64,000 bases of DNA, taken from the NCBI GenBank assembly GCA_017590115.1, contig JAGGNK010011003.1, positions 4,975,899 through 5,039,898 of the forward strand, read 5' to 3'. Shown piece after piece: positions 28,143-42,400 of the stretch. A model generated the notes under the pieces. The model saw only the letters and a list, made by a program, of their open reading frames with translations, was not told the DNA's origin and did not search any database. Within the stretch, counting starts at the first letter, position 1. Every line of letters begins with the position of its first letter. This stretch comes from Montifringilla adamsi. Taxonomy: Eukaryota; Chordata; Aves; Passeriformes; Passeridae. A program made the translations under genes and the position numbers.

Positions 28143-29985
28143 CACAGAGGTTGGTGCCAGATCTCTTCCCTGGACAGCTCTGGGAGCAACCATCTCTGTC
28201 AGGAGAAGGGCACAAGGTTTGAAGGAGGAAAAACTTGCTTGGTTTGGCTCCAGCCACTGGCTGAACACGCTCACATTTCTCAGGAAGGGCTGTCAGAGCT
28301 CCAGTTTTTGCATCCTGGCTGGAATTCCACATGTGAATTTGCCAAGAAGTGCCTTCAGCAGCACAGCACCTCTTCCTGCTCCAATATCTGAGTGTTTTCC
28401 AAGCCATAACTGCACCTTCAGCATCCTTTTCTATGCTGATCCTATATTTTTATTGATCCCTCTTGGTATCAAAAGAGATTCCTGGCAACTTTCCATAGGC
28501 TAGCAGACACCCCCATTCAATCTGGTGAAAAATTAGATGTGGAAATAACTTGCAATACTTGATATTGGTAAATTAAAGATTTCCTCAGGAAACATACACT
28601 TGAAAAATCCAGTGTAAATGGAAAAATCCAATTTTCTTTCCAACAGGAAAAGGGGTCCTGATGTCAGACCATTCATGCTCAATGCATCAGAAAGCAAAAT
28701 TATTTAAACAAATTCCACACTGCTGCAAATTGCACTTTGTGTACATGCAAGCATCACCTTCTGGGTATGATTTGGGTTTGGTTTTGTTCAGGCTATGAAA
28801 TAAAAATAGGCCTCAGGATTTTATTTTTGTTGTATTTTCAAGTTACATAATTGAAATGTTGTTTTTAAAGAAAACATACATAGGAAACTGCAACATGTTT
28901 CTAAATAGGTAACACAGTGAAGAACTACAGCAATGTGTTCAGGCACACTTCTGAGGGTTTTAACAAAATAATATGTTAATTATTCTATTTTACAAGTTAA
29001 ATATACACAAATGCTTATGTTTTGCTAAAAAATCTGGAACACATCTTTATGGAAAACCTGATCAAAACCAAAAAGAAATGTTGCTTTTTTCTCCTGTCAC
29101 TCAGAAAAGGACTTAAAGCAACTTTTACCAATTTAACAGCTCGAAGAACCTCCACACACTGTTTAATCCTGTATTTTTATTATGGTTTCATTAGAGCTCT
29201 TTTCTTTCCCCATTTAGACAAGTCAATACTCTCGTGTACCTCTCTCAAGGTCGTTCAGAGGACATTAATTACGGTGTAAAGCTGGGATGGAGCACTGCTG
29301 TCTCCTCCTGTGCTGCAAAATCAGCTGCTGGCTCCAGCCCCAGGGCTGAGTGCAGGGCTGCAGGGGGAGGAAATGAAGAGGAATTTGGGGGAAGACAAGA
29401 AGAGGAATTTGGGGCGAGGCAGGAAGAGGAATCTCCTCCTTCCTTCTGTCTCAGGGTGTGCACTAAGACCCGGAGTTATCCCTGCTCTCCGCTGACCTCC
29501 TGGGAGGGTCTCGTGTCTTTCTTACACCCTCGCCGAGTTTATTTAAAAACCCAAAGCCAAGAGGCTGAAGCAGCCTGAGTGTGCGGTTATCACCGTGTTA
29601 AAAATACAACAAAATTAAATTAAATCCGTGTCATCTCCGTTTCTTTGAACAAGGTTTGCATCAGCTGAAGGGGAATTGTGTTACCTTCCCCAGTCAGCCC
29701 CTGGGGACAGAGGCACCTCCTGGCCATTCCCAAGCACATTTTGGGGGGTTTTAACCAAGGTTTTTACAGGTTAAATACAGATAAATGCATATGTTCTGCT
29801 ATAAAAATTAAAATAGGATCCTATGTAAAACCAGATCAAAACACGGACAAGTTTTAAAAAATATCCTTGTTTGGTGTGGGATGAAATCTGCAACTCGACC
29901 AAGACAGGACAGAGCAGCCCCCCAAATCCTGGGGGATGCGACCCCGGTGGGCACAGCAGAGCCTGGGGGAGGCACGGCGGGGGCT
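28143..29985. other. Intergenic, no gene seen
   Basis: AT-rich unique sequence, then rising G+C after 29280. No splice-supported exon or known repeat was recognised. It may include distal promoter sequence of FNDC10. Confidence 0.45.
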
Positions 29986-29989
29986 GCAC

Positions 29990-31620
<1,631 letters not shown>

Positions 31621-32571
31621 AGAAATCGTCTGTTTTTAAGCGCAAGCGGCAGATCTTACCGAGGGCCTGTTTGAAAAGACTCTCCAGAACTACCCTCATT
31701 TTAAGCCTAAAACCTCTTGGTCTTAGACCTGTGCTTGATTTTTTCCTGTGGGGTAAAGTTGTTTAAAGTTCAGGAGGACTGACTGGTGGGACCACAAACC
31801 CCATAGCTAAGTGTGTGTTTGATCCAAAGCCCACTTAATCTCGTGGTTTAGGTGGGTTTTGTATCATACCTTATGGTGGTCACAAATTTTGGGGCCACTG
31901 TCCAAAAACCACGGGGGGTTTTCTGGTCGAGGGTTTTCTGGTCAGCTCCAGCGACCATCAACATCCAACACCTGCTTTTCTCCCATCAGAATTGTGTTGT
32001 AGTTTCACAAAGAGCGCAGGTAAAGGGATAAATTGAGTAAGAAAACTCCATTTCCTTGAGCAAGTAGGAACCAACCCTTAATTATAAGTGAGCACTCCCT
32101 TGCCCCCTGAAATCCCCTCCTTTAGCAAAGCAGCTGCACTAAGGTAGAAGCTTCTTGACCACAGAACTCACTGATGTTGTAGCCGAGTGTTTTGAGCGTA
32201 GGAACACTCCCTGGTAACTCCTCACTTGATGCTGTAGTGAAGTAAGGTTTTAGCCATACTCTAGTACTGATTCTATTGTGCCTTAGTGCTGAGAATTTGT
32301 CCCATTTCTATTGGTGTATCTGTAGTCCTTGTAGTTAAGTGTTATCTCCCTCGTGTTCTTGTCTCTGGAATTAGTGGTTGTTGGTTTGTCTGATTGTTTT
32401 CTTTAAAAAAAAAACAAACTTGGGCTGAGCATTACTTGAAATTTAATATATACACAAAGTAGTTACCTTCAGAGAGGTGTTTAGTGAGGTAGTTTTTAGT
32501 ACGTGCTGTTTGTAGTTGACTGCTGTAACACGAAAAATTAATTTATTATCACTTAGGAACTGTGCACTTAA

Positions 32572-32574
<3 letters not shown>

Positions 32575-32602
<28 letters not shown>
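32575..32602. repeat. Poly(A) run
   Basis: A 28-base A homopolymer in the probable FNDC10 3' UTR. It could prime oligo-dT internally and mimic a transcript end. Confidence 0.95.
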
Positions 32603-33251
32603 GAAGTAGGGGAAAGGCTCTTCTGTAAAGGGACTGCCAGGTTCAGTGTGATCTGTTTGTGTCAATGTTTAGCACTGGTGAACGACCTGTTTGCTTTTCC
32701 TTGTGAAAGTCGTTTGTGAAGTTTCAACTTGCTGGTAGAGGGTAAATATAGGAAGTGTGTGGAATCCTTAATAACACCCGGTATTTGTACTGAACATAAT
32801 CCCTTCCTCAAGAACTTGGGAGTGGCTGAGGAGCTGAAGGCCCGCATTTCATCAACACCTTTTCCTTTGTTTGTTATTCCTGCTGTGTTTCCATTCTCAC
32901 CTGCAGCTGACTCCATGGAGGTGCTCTGTGTTTGTCACCTTGCCTGTGTGCTGGATTTTAGCAGCTCACTGATGCCAGCATTTTTGGGTTTTTATCCCTA
33001 AGGAGATGCTGGAAGAAAGGCAATTTTGAAGAACATGAAGACAAATTTTGGTATTTTAAAGGTTTCAGTTTTGTTGGTTTGTTTTTTTTTTTTGCTGTAG
33101 CCAGTTCAGCACAGGAGCATTGGAGTGTCACTGATTTTGTACATTTCTGTCACCTTTTGTCAACCAATGTCACTGTTCTGTTCCTCATCTTGTCATGAAT
33201 TGCCAGATGTGATATAAACAACGAGCCTTGTACCACCTTGGCACTGAACTT

Positions 33252-33257
33252 AATAAA
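33252..33257 (+). terminator. Candidate polyadenylation signal, FNDC10
   Basis: AATAAA at 33252-33257 is the best signal downstream of the FNDC10 stop. Assignment to this gene is inferred from strand and position only. Confidence 0.5.
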
Positions 33258-33477
33258 TTAAGAGGATGATGTAAAGAAATGAAAATTTCATAAATATTTA
33301 AAGGTTCAAGGTCTTGCTTGACTCAAAGTGAGTCTGCCCAAACTGGTCATAATAATATTCCATTGTCTACTGTGAAATTATGACAGCATTAATGGGAAAA
33401 TAAGAGATTCATTCTCTGAATACTCCATTTTATTTAGCAGAGGTTTGGACTCTAGATAACTGGGTAATTCAGGTGCT

Positions 33478-33762
33478 AACACTGATGTAAGTCTGAGGAA
33501 ATGGAAATTTAGTTTACAGTTTGGAATGTGATTGTCTTCAGTAAGACACCTCTGCAGGTAATAATGGATACCCTAAATAATAATAATAATAATAATAATA
33601 ATGGTATAACACTAATGGATGGACACTGATGTAAGTCTGAGGAAATGGAAATTTAGTTTACAGTTTGGAATGTGATTGTCTTCAGTAAGACACCTCTGCA
33701 GCTAATAATGGATACCCTAAATAATAATAACAATAATAATGGTATAACACTAATGGATGATG
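33478..33762. repeat. 145-bp tandem duplication with (AAT)n
   Basis: 'cactgatgtaagtctgagga' through the AAT run to 'ggtataacactaatggatg' occurs twice (about 33479 and 33625). The copies are nearly identical apart from AAT repeat length, so the event is recent. Confidence 0.93.
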
Positions 33763-35125
33763 GGATAACCCTAAAACAGCACCTTGAAGACACTAAAGAG
33801 ATGGTTTTGTAGTAATTTCACATTTTTATTCATCAGTCTCTGGGGATTACATTGTAACAGCATCTTGGGCAGAGAGCAGAAAAAAGAATATAAATCCTGA
33901 TAAAAGAAAATCTGCAATTTCCTAAGGATTATTTTCATTTGTTTTCCTTTCCATGTATTATAAATGGGAGGTGGGAAACAATATCTCAGTTTCTCATTCA
34001 TTTTCAGTGGATTAAGCTTTAATTGAACACATCTAGGTGTGTGTGGAGAAGAAAATCAGAGTAGTCTGTTTGATTTTGTGAGACATTAAGCAAAATATCT
34101 GTTGAGCCATTGATAACTGGATTTTTTCCTTCTATCACTGTAGAAATTTCCTCTGCCATGAATGCAGACATTTCTTGTGCTAACAAAAGGGGAAATTACA
34201 TGAACACAGGCTTGGTACTAATCCAGCTGCCAGAGCCTTAGTGAGACTGCACAGTTAGAGCTTTCTCCAGGCTTTGCAGCAATTCCCAAAACGTGCAGAG
34301 CAGTGAGTGATAATCCATCCTGGCCTGTCCAGGCAGCAATAAAGAAGTGGCGGAATGCTGATTTATAACTGCCAAGAAGCTGCTTTGGGGAAAAGTGGAA
34401 ATAGCTCCTAGGGCAACTTCACATTTTCCATGTTGCTATACAAGTACCTGCTATTAAAAATCCATGTGGTGCCTTCTTAGGTGTTTTATTATCCTGCATT
34501 GATCCAGGCATTTCCAGTACAAACATCAGGCCACATCCAGGAGCTAAAATGGAGAATGATATGCTCATTAACAAGCTGCTTTTTCCTTGCCCTGTGCTAA
34601 ATGTGAGGAAAACAACTGCTTAAATGTGAGCAGCTCAAAGCCCAGCTTGACCCCAGCTTTGAGTGTTCTGGAGGAAACAGTCTGTGCCTCAGGCAAAGAA
34701 TCTCTCTTAATTGCATTTTGATTTTTTTTTTCTTTTTTGGTGAGACATAAATGGAAAGGCTGTCTGGCTTTATTTGGAGGTGCAGGCAAAATCCGGGATT
34801 TTGCTTCCATGGAGATCTGGAGTCTCAGTTTTATGAGGCTGCAAACTGCTGCTGTGTTTCAGCAAAAGAAAGGAGGAAAAAAGGCAGGTAATTCCTGGTA
34901 AAAGCTTTGGAATTACAGCAAGGATGCTTGGATGGAGTTTTTTGGCATTTTTAACCTGAGCAAAACCACTCTCAAACTTGCTTCAGCCCAGGTCTGGTCA
35001 CTGCATCTCTGATAATCCCCTGACCAGAAGCACCAGGTGATCAGATCTCGTTATTTGCAGAATAAGAATTGAGAGTTCGGTGGTGGGAGCGCTGGAGGCC
35101 TCATCGCCCTTTATGTGATGAATTC
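33763..35125. other. Intergenic, no gene seen
   Basis: Unique AT-rich sequence between FNDC10 and the CR1 element upstream of SSU72. Nothing further was recognised. Confidence 0.5.
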
Positions 35126-35129
35126 TTCT

Positions 35130-35765
35130 TAATCGTCAACCTAAACCTCCTCTGGTGCTACTGAGGCTGTTCCCTCTCCTGCTGTCCCTGTTCCCGGGGA
35201 GAAATCCCGATCTCCTCTGGCTGTCCCCTCCTGTCAGGGAGTTGTGGAGAGCCACAAGGTCCCCCTGAGCCTCCTTTTTTCAGGCTGAAAAAGGAGCTTT
35301 CCAGCTCCCTTTCCAGCTCCCTCAGCTTCTCCTGGGGCTCCAAACACTTCCCCAGCCCCATTCCCTTCCCTGGATAAGGCGAACCAGAAGCTTTACAACC
35401 ATGGAACGTCCTGAGCTGGAAGAGACCCACAAGGATCAGAGTCCAAGCCCCCACCCTGCCCAGACACCCCAAAATCCCACCCTGTACATCCACGGGAGCG
35501 GTACCCAAACCTTCCTGGAGCTATTGGGGCTGTGCCCCAGAAATCTCTGAGGGAAAAACCTTTCCCAAAACCCAACCTAAACCTCTCCTGACACAGCTCC
35601 AGCCGCTCCTGGGATCCTGTCGATTGGACCCCGCAGAGATCAGTGCCTGTCCCTCCTCTTCCCCTCACGAAGTTGTACATTGCAATGAGGTCAGCCCCCT
35701 CCAGGCTGAACAAGCCCTCACACTCCTCATAAAGCTTCTCCTCCTCTGACCACCAATACCTTATA
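35130..35765 (-). mobile_element. CR1 LINE 3' region, minus strand
   Basis: The reverse-strand CR1 features are 'cctgagctggaagagaccca', 'ggatcagagtccaagc', 'caacctaaacctctcctgac', 'aatgaggtcagccccctcca' and 'ggctgaacaagccctcac'. A second similar run at 35130-35390 suggests two overlapping or nested copies. It covers the 3' end only and has no intact ORF. Confidence 0.85.
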
Positions 35766-36072
35766 AATATATCATTATCTGTACCTCTATACATCTACAT
35801 CACATCTATAAGTATATTGTTTTTTTATATATTATTTATCGCCCAAAACTCGGGGCGAGGCGGCGCAACCCTCTACCTCCACGCTGCGCCCGACGCTTCC
35901 CACACCTCGCCGGCGACTCAGACTCCACTCTCCCACGCCCAGCACCCTCCGGTCCTTCCTCCCGGCACTCCCTTCAGGGCGGCCGCGGCCGCTCCGCCTC
36001 CCCCGCGCCGTGCCGCGGTTGGCCGCGGCGGGGCCCTGCTGACACGTCCCGTCCCCGCCCGCCGCGCTGCCG

Positions 36073-36082
36073 CCGCCATTTT
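36073..36082 (+). promoter_or_regulatory. YY1-type site CCGCCATTTT
   Basis: An exact match to the core YY1 consensus on the sense strand, about 57 bp upstream of the SSU72 ATG. Such sites are common at or just after the start of transcription of housekeeping CpG-island genes, so transcription probably begins close by. Confidence 0.5.
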
Positions 36083-36138
36083 GTGGAGCGGCGGCCGGGA
36101 GGGAGGGAGGCGCGGGCAGCCCCAGCGCTGTGCCCGCC

Positions 36139-36218
36139 ATGCCGTCCGCGCCGCTCCGCGTGGCCGTGGTGTGCTCCAGCAACCAGAACCGCAGCATGGA
36201 GGCGCACAACATCCTCAG
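36139..36218 (+). CDS. SSU72: SSU72 exon 1
   Basis: It encodes residues 1-26 plus two bases, including the catalytic CSSNQNR loop. The donor is gtaaac. Confidence 0.96.
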
Positions 36219-39200
36219 GTAAACGCCGCTGCCCGGTTTATCCCCCCCCCGTGCCGGCGGCGCTCCGCTGTCAGGGAGGCGCGGATGGGGCCGTGCTTTG
36301 CGGCCCGCGCCCGGCCCGGCAGGCCCGTGGGTGCGGGGCAGCACCTTGCCTTCACCCTGCCTTCATCCCGCTTGTACTCGCTTTTCACCTCGCTGCCGCC
36401 CTGTTTGTACGCCCTTTCCACCCCTCTTTTATCCGCTTTTTATGCCGTTTTCACCTCGCCTCCTCCGCGCCCCGCTCCAGGCCGCGGTCGGGGTCCCGGC
36501 CCTCCCTGACGGAGCTGTGGCCCCGGTGCTGAAAACACGGGCCGGGCGCTTGGGTGGAGCAAGGCCTGTGTCTCGCCGTGTGGAAACTTAAATGTTCTCT
36601 TTTTTTCCTGGGTTTTTCTCCCCTCCCCCCCCCCTTTTTTTTTTTTTTCCATGAGTCCATCTGAAAGGGGCCCACAGGGACTTTTCGTCAGGAGCTGTAG
36701 TGATAGGCAAGGCGTAATGGGTACAGAGCGAAAGAGGGGAAATTTAGACTACATGTTAGGAAGAAATTTTTTTTAGTGTGGTAAAAAGGGTGGTGAGCCG
36801 CTGGCACAGGGAGATTGTGGCTGTCCCATCCCTGGAAGTGTCCAAGGCAAGGCTGGATGGGGTTTGGAGCATCCTGGGATGGTGGAAGGTGTCCCTGCCC
36901 GTGGGTTGGGTTTTAAGGTCACTTCCCAGCCCTTAACAATCTGTGGAGACTGAGCCACTCTGTGCCCTGAAACGGAGCCCTTTCCTCTCACAGGAGAACC
37001 AGAACGTTCGGTTCAGAGTGCTAAGTGTCTTTGAGATTATAAGTGTTAATCTCTTTACCACGCCCAGTGCTCTCAGCTTGGCTGAAGAGGTGAGGTGGGA
37101 GACTTGGCACAGACCTGATCTGCCTGAAATCGTGTCCCTAAATCTTCCCCTTTCACTACAGGAACATGATAAGGATGGTCGGGTTTATTTTATTATTAAA
37201 GTTATGCAAAGAAGCATTCACATTAGAAATACACGTTGATGGCATAGTAAGCAAACTGTGAGTAAGCCGTGTGCTACATGTAAATAAAAATAAAAGCTTG
37301 GAAAGGAATAAATAATAGAAGCATTTGGTCTGGCAACCATTTTACTGTGACAGCATTTCATGCACTTCACGCTCACTCTTGGCATCGGCTGTTACCTGTG
37401 GCAGTTCTGTGAAAAGATTACATTGTCTTTCCTCTAATAATGCAGGACTGAGTTTCATTTGAAAGCTGAGTGTTAAGGACGAAGTTAAATTTACTTCTGA
37501 TGTCTGGCCTTTTCCTTCCCCCGTGTTTTTGCAGAAATAAATCACTTCCGGTGTGACCGATGTTTGCCAAAAGTGGCAGGGGTGGTTTTTAAAAGTGTTC
37601 TCCCTTAAGATTTGAATTTAAAAGTAACAAAACCTTATTTAGAAAACGTTTCATTTTATCAACACCTTTTGTAGTTACAGCAGCATAAATGGCAAAGCAG
37701 AGATAAATTTCTGATGCTGCTGTAAAGAAACGAGAGCCCATTTGCCAGCAAACTTGAGGAAAATGTCAGCGTTGGCTCCAGGCCAGCCTGCCTCACCCCC
37801 TCAGGGCAGCGTGTTGCAATGCAGTTACAAAAAACACATGATTAGAAGAGGAAGAAGCTGAGGAATTACGAAACTTTAAGGTATTTTGTTAGTGGACGAC
37901 AAGACTTTAAAAGACGCAAATTGTTTTTGCTGCTGGAAAACAGAACTCTGGGGTCCAGCATTCAGCGTATTTTGTAATTAACCAAGTTTTAAACACTTTG
38001 TTCTAATTTTCCAGCAGAAGTCAGGCTGAAGGGCTGTGTGGAGTTTGTTGATGGAATAAGAGGCATCACCAGAGGGCCAGGGAAGCAAAGGGGAGCAGCA
38101 AGAGCAGTGCTTAAAAGCTGCCAGGCTGGCTGTGTGTAACCCCGCCCTGGCTCTGCTCTTCCTCACCCTGCTTTGTTTGCTTTGCAGGCTCTGCTGGGGT
38201 GGGGTGAGGTGAGAAGCAGAGCAGGCCTGGCTGCTGGGTGAGCCCTGCACAGCAATAACAAAAACATCCCTCTGTTGCAAGCACAAACTCACAACACGCC
38301 TGCTGGGACGGAAATTAACTCTATCCCAGCCAAAACCAGCATACTCTGTAGGTGATGTTTTATTTTATATTTTGCCATAGAGCATGCAGACTCAGGCCGT
38401 GGTTCTCCCTCAGAGGAGGAAGGCAGAAGGGTAAATTTCTTACAGCCAAACTTTTTTAATGCAGCAACTTCCACATTTCTGTGTGCTTGGTACTACCCTG
38501 ATAGCTTTGGAAGGAAGTTAATGAGTTCAAGTTCTCTGTCACTTACCGGCAATAAAAATTTCTAAAATGCTGATACACACTTCTGCCACACATCCCTTGT
38601 TGTAGAAAGCTGACTTTTAGGAAATTAAGAGTATGAACATCAGAGCTTAGTGGCAGCAGGGAAATTAAAATATTGCAACCCCTGTAGCAAAAAGTTAGTT
38701 CTCATATGGATGTTAAGACTTGTAGTACAACACTGAGGTGTAGGAGAACTTCAGTTGCACCTGTGCTGCTTGCAGAAGTTGTTACTCAGAAGTTGTTACT
38801 CCATAAGTTGTTACTCACAGCTTCTCTCCTGCCAGCACCAAAAATGCAGGGAGGTGTTGACATCTGTATTGCCCGATTTAAGAAATCCCAAATTAATAAA
38901 CCCCCCCCAAGAAGGAGATGTTTTCACATTTTTATATTAAAGCACACTTTCATTTGACAGCTTAGTAGTGATAATGCAAATTACAAGTTGTTAGTATTCA
39001 AAGTGAGTTAACAGTGCTTTAGTCCTGCTGTTCAGCAGTGTAGGCTTGTTTTGGGGGGTGTTTTTTAATATTGATTGGTGGCATAAGATATTTTTTAGGT
39101 AACCTACAAGGGTTGCTGGTTATTTTCCTGCTATCTCTTGTGGAAAGGGATGTGGTAAAATTAAGCATTTGTCCCCTGAAATCCTTCACCACTCTGAGTG

Positions 39201-39378
39201 CAGTGGCACTGCAGGATTTATTGCATTTGCTTTAATATTTAGCAATATTTCCTACAGCCTTTGGAAAGGAAGATACAATAAACTGAAAAGCAATTTAATA
39301 AGAATGTGTGAGAAATATCCCCAAATAACAGTGAAATAAAAGAAGGGTGTGGACAAAAGTTGATGTCTCAAGCTGCAC

Positions 39379-39440
<62 letters not shown>

Positions 39441-42400
39441 TCTTCTCCTGCCAGTGCCTGGAACTGAGTGCTCCCAGTCAGTGCAGTCCAAGTTGGTTTT
39501 TGATTTCAGAATTATTTCCACTGAGCTCTGAGATCCTTTGAGAAGGGCTGAGGGGTGAGCAGAGTGCTGAAATGAGATCTGGGCAGTGCCTCACTCTGTC
39601 CTTAACACATTGGTAATTTATCCACATCAGCTTAACAGTCATAAAAACAACTTCCTGAAATGTGGTCATCATTAGTCTGTTAAAGTTGAAGCTCCACATC
39701 TTCAGAAGATAGTCTGTTAGTCTGTCTTACTCTTTACCTTTTGTGCCAAAGCTCATTTTTTTCCACCTTCTGGGCAGTTTTACCTGGTGAAAACCAAAGC
39801 CATTATCATGTAGGAATTGTTCATTTTTACAAATGTGCCACATTTCCACAGACACCTGAGGATTCACTACACTGGATGTGTCCAGCTAGTTAATAAAAGC
39901 TGAACAATATTTAATAAAAGCTCCTGTGTCCAGCTAGTTAATAAGAGCTGAATAATATTTAATAAAAGCTCCTGTGTGCAGCTAGTTAATAAGAGCTGAA
40001 TAATATTTAATAAAAGCTCCTGTGTCCAGCTAGTTAATAAAAGCTGAATAATATTTAATAAAAGCTCCTGACTAATGGCTCTCTGCAGGCATTTTTCCAT
40101 CTCCTGTGCCCCAGCTGTTGCAAGAAATGTGTTAAAATGTTTTTAGAATGTTTTATTGTACCTGGGTCATAAATAGTGTAAACATTGACACTACCACTCA
40201 CCAAGGTACAAAACATGAAATTCCATGTGAGGAACTCATATTCCAGCTATTCAGGGAAATAATTTTGAATGGGTCATGGGCCTTGGGAGGCACAAATTTT
40301 TGATGTGTTGAATGCCAAAGATTTCAAGTTGTAAAATTTGAAATGAAATCATGCAAACTTCAGGGACACCTACAGCAGTTGGAGGTGGAGGTTTTAATGT
40401 GTGTGATCCAAGCAGAGCTGTTTCAAAGAATAATGTTAAAGAAAATAAAGGAAACCAGAGAAGAAAAGATCAAATTGAAACATGAATTTTTTAGCACTGC
40501 AATTTCTTCTCTACATATTATGTCTCTCTTCACATCCAGTAGAAGCAGCAGAATCAAAACTTGGATCTGCAAGTATTGCAGGGAAAATAAATGAACAGTG
40601 ACTCATAACTGCACCAGTTCCATGTGATGGAGGGCTGGGAGGGACACACAATTGCACTTCTTTCCACTTTATCCCTTCTCAGTCATCAGTCCTGCAGAAA
40701 GAAGCAAAAACCCCTCATATATCTTGTCTGTTTACAGAAATAGACACCTATAAATAGTTGCTGGAGGGAAAAGTGTGGGGAAGCAAGAAAAGTGAGAGGA
40801 GGGGCTGTGTTCCAGTAGGAGGAGCTGAAGGAAATCAGCGTTGATGGTTTCAGGGCTGTGTTTGAGGCTGGGGCAGGAGGGCTCACAGTCTCTGCCCAGA
40901 AGCATTTGGGGTCACTTTGGGGACACCTTCTGAAGGCAAACAGACAGTTTGGGTTGATTCTCCTGCTGAGTTTCCTGAATTTTCCTTGTCTCCTCCGTGA
41001 ATTTCCCTGTGCAGACCAGGGAGCCTGGGGCCAGCTCTTGCCCTGGCTCCCAGTTCTGCTCAGTCCCCTCAGAGGAAAGCACTGCAAATCTGGGGTTGTT
41101 TCTGGGGGGACTGGCTGTTCACTTGATTTTTGTTCTAACATTGTTCACTCCGATCAGTCTCTGCTAAAATCATTCAAGCTGAAAGTGTGAGTCCTTAAAA
41201 AAGTAGATTTAATCCTGGTCTTGCTGTTTCTAGTTACGTTGTCATTACAGACCCAAATGTTTCAGCCTTCTGGGTGATAGCAACAGTAATTTACCATGTA
41301 ACTTCATCCATTAGACCACCAGAAAATCTCTTTTTTGTCCCATTATTCCATAGATTGCCATATTTTTTAATATTATTGAAGGAGGTGCTGAGGTTTGAGT
41401 ATCTGAGTTAATCAGCAAAAACATTTTGGCATTACTCCTAAAGACAAGCAGGTTCCTGCCTCTTTTTTTTTTTTTTTTTTTTTTAATTATAACTATTAAA
41501 CAAGTAGTTGTTCTTAAGAATGGAATGAAGTAATCTCTGGTTTAACCAAGAGTTTTAGAGAGCAGCCAGCAGAACATCTGCCCCACTTGTATAAAGGTAG
41601 TTGCACTGTATGGTTTTCAATGGCAGGCACACAAATGTTTGTCCTGGGCTAATTAAATTACACTTTGGGCAACAAAGTGAGAAGAATAATGCAGTTAGGC
41701 CAACAGTCTCTGCAGGACATTTAAGTATTGATCAATAATACAGTTACTTATTTGTATCAAGAGAAAACCATCTTTGTCTGTGTTGTCATGAATACAGAAG
41801 GGGTTTGTTGCAAATCCAGGATGTCTGAAAGCACAAAAGGAAAGCACAATTGACATTTCCAAACAGCTCTGTACCATAATTGTAAGAAAATTCCTGTCAA
41901 ATAGAGGTGCTTCCCTTGAAATGGTGTGTGATTTTAGATTATAACTGCAAGGAAAATACACGTTGGGAGCTTCAGGCAGTTTGGTTGCTCAACTGCTGCT
42001 GCCTAAGAGGTGTTGTTAAAATTCACTCTAATATTCTTCAATACTTTATTTTTCAAGTCTAATTGTGTTCTCCCCCCTCCCTTGTGTCTTTCAGCAAACG
42101 AGGATTCAGCGTCCGATCCTTTGGCACGGGGACTCACGTGAAACTGCCAGGACCAGCCCCGGACAAGCCAAATGTTTATGACTTCAAAACAACATATGAT
42201 CAGATGTACAATGATCTGCTTAGGAAAGACAAAGAACTGTATCCCTGTGGCATGGCCTCTTTAAAAAATCCAGTGTGGTTCATCCTTGAAAGGTGTAATT
42301 CATTATTTGGCATTAAGAATGTCTAGAGTTGCTTGGCTGGCGAACTTTAAATGATTTAAGTTTATAGGAGGTTTTTTCTTTTTTTAACAGTGGGCCTCTA

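Larger units (their letters stand above)
35850..36560 (+). promoter_or_regulatory. CpG island promoter of SSU72
   Basis: G+C and CpG rise abruptly after an AT-rich stretch ending at about 35840. They cover the 5' flank, exon 1 and the start of intron 1. No TATA box is seen. A YY1-type site lies just before the start codon. Confidence 0.8.
36956..42094. other. SSU72 intron 1 remainder
   Basis: About 5 kb of mostly unique sequence with the (ATT)n and 54-bp arrays listed separately and a T run near 41463-41484. No other exon, RNA gene or element was recognised. Confidence 0.5.

Noticed and set aside
27510..28503. Overlapping 290-320 codon open frames
   Set aside because: They are produced by a 14-bp repeat without stop codons and are open in all three forward frames, so they are not a protein gene.
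35393..35794. 133-codon minus-strand frame
   Set aside because: It lies in the CR1 3' region and is a remnant without the reverse transcriptase motifs.
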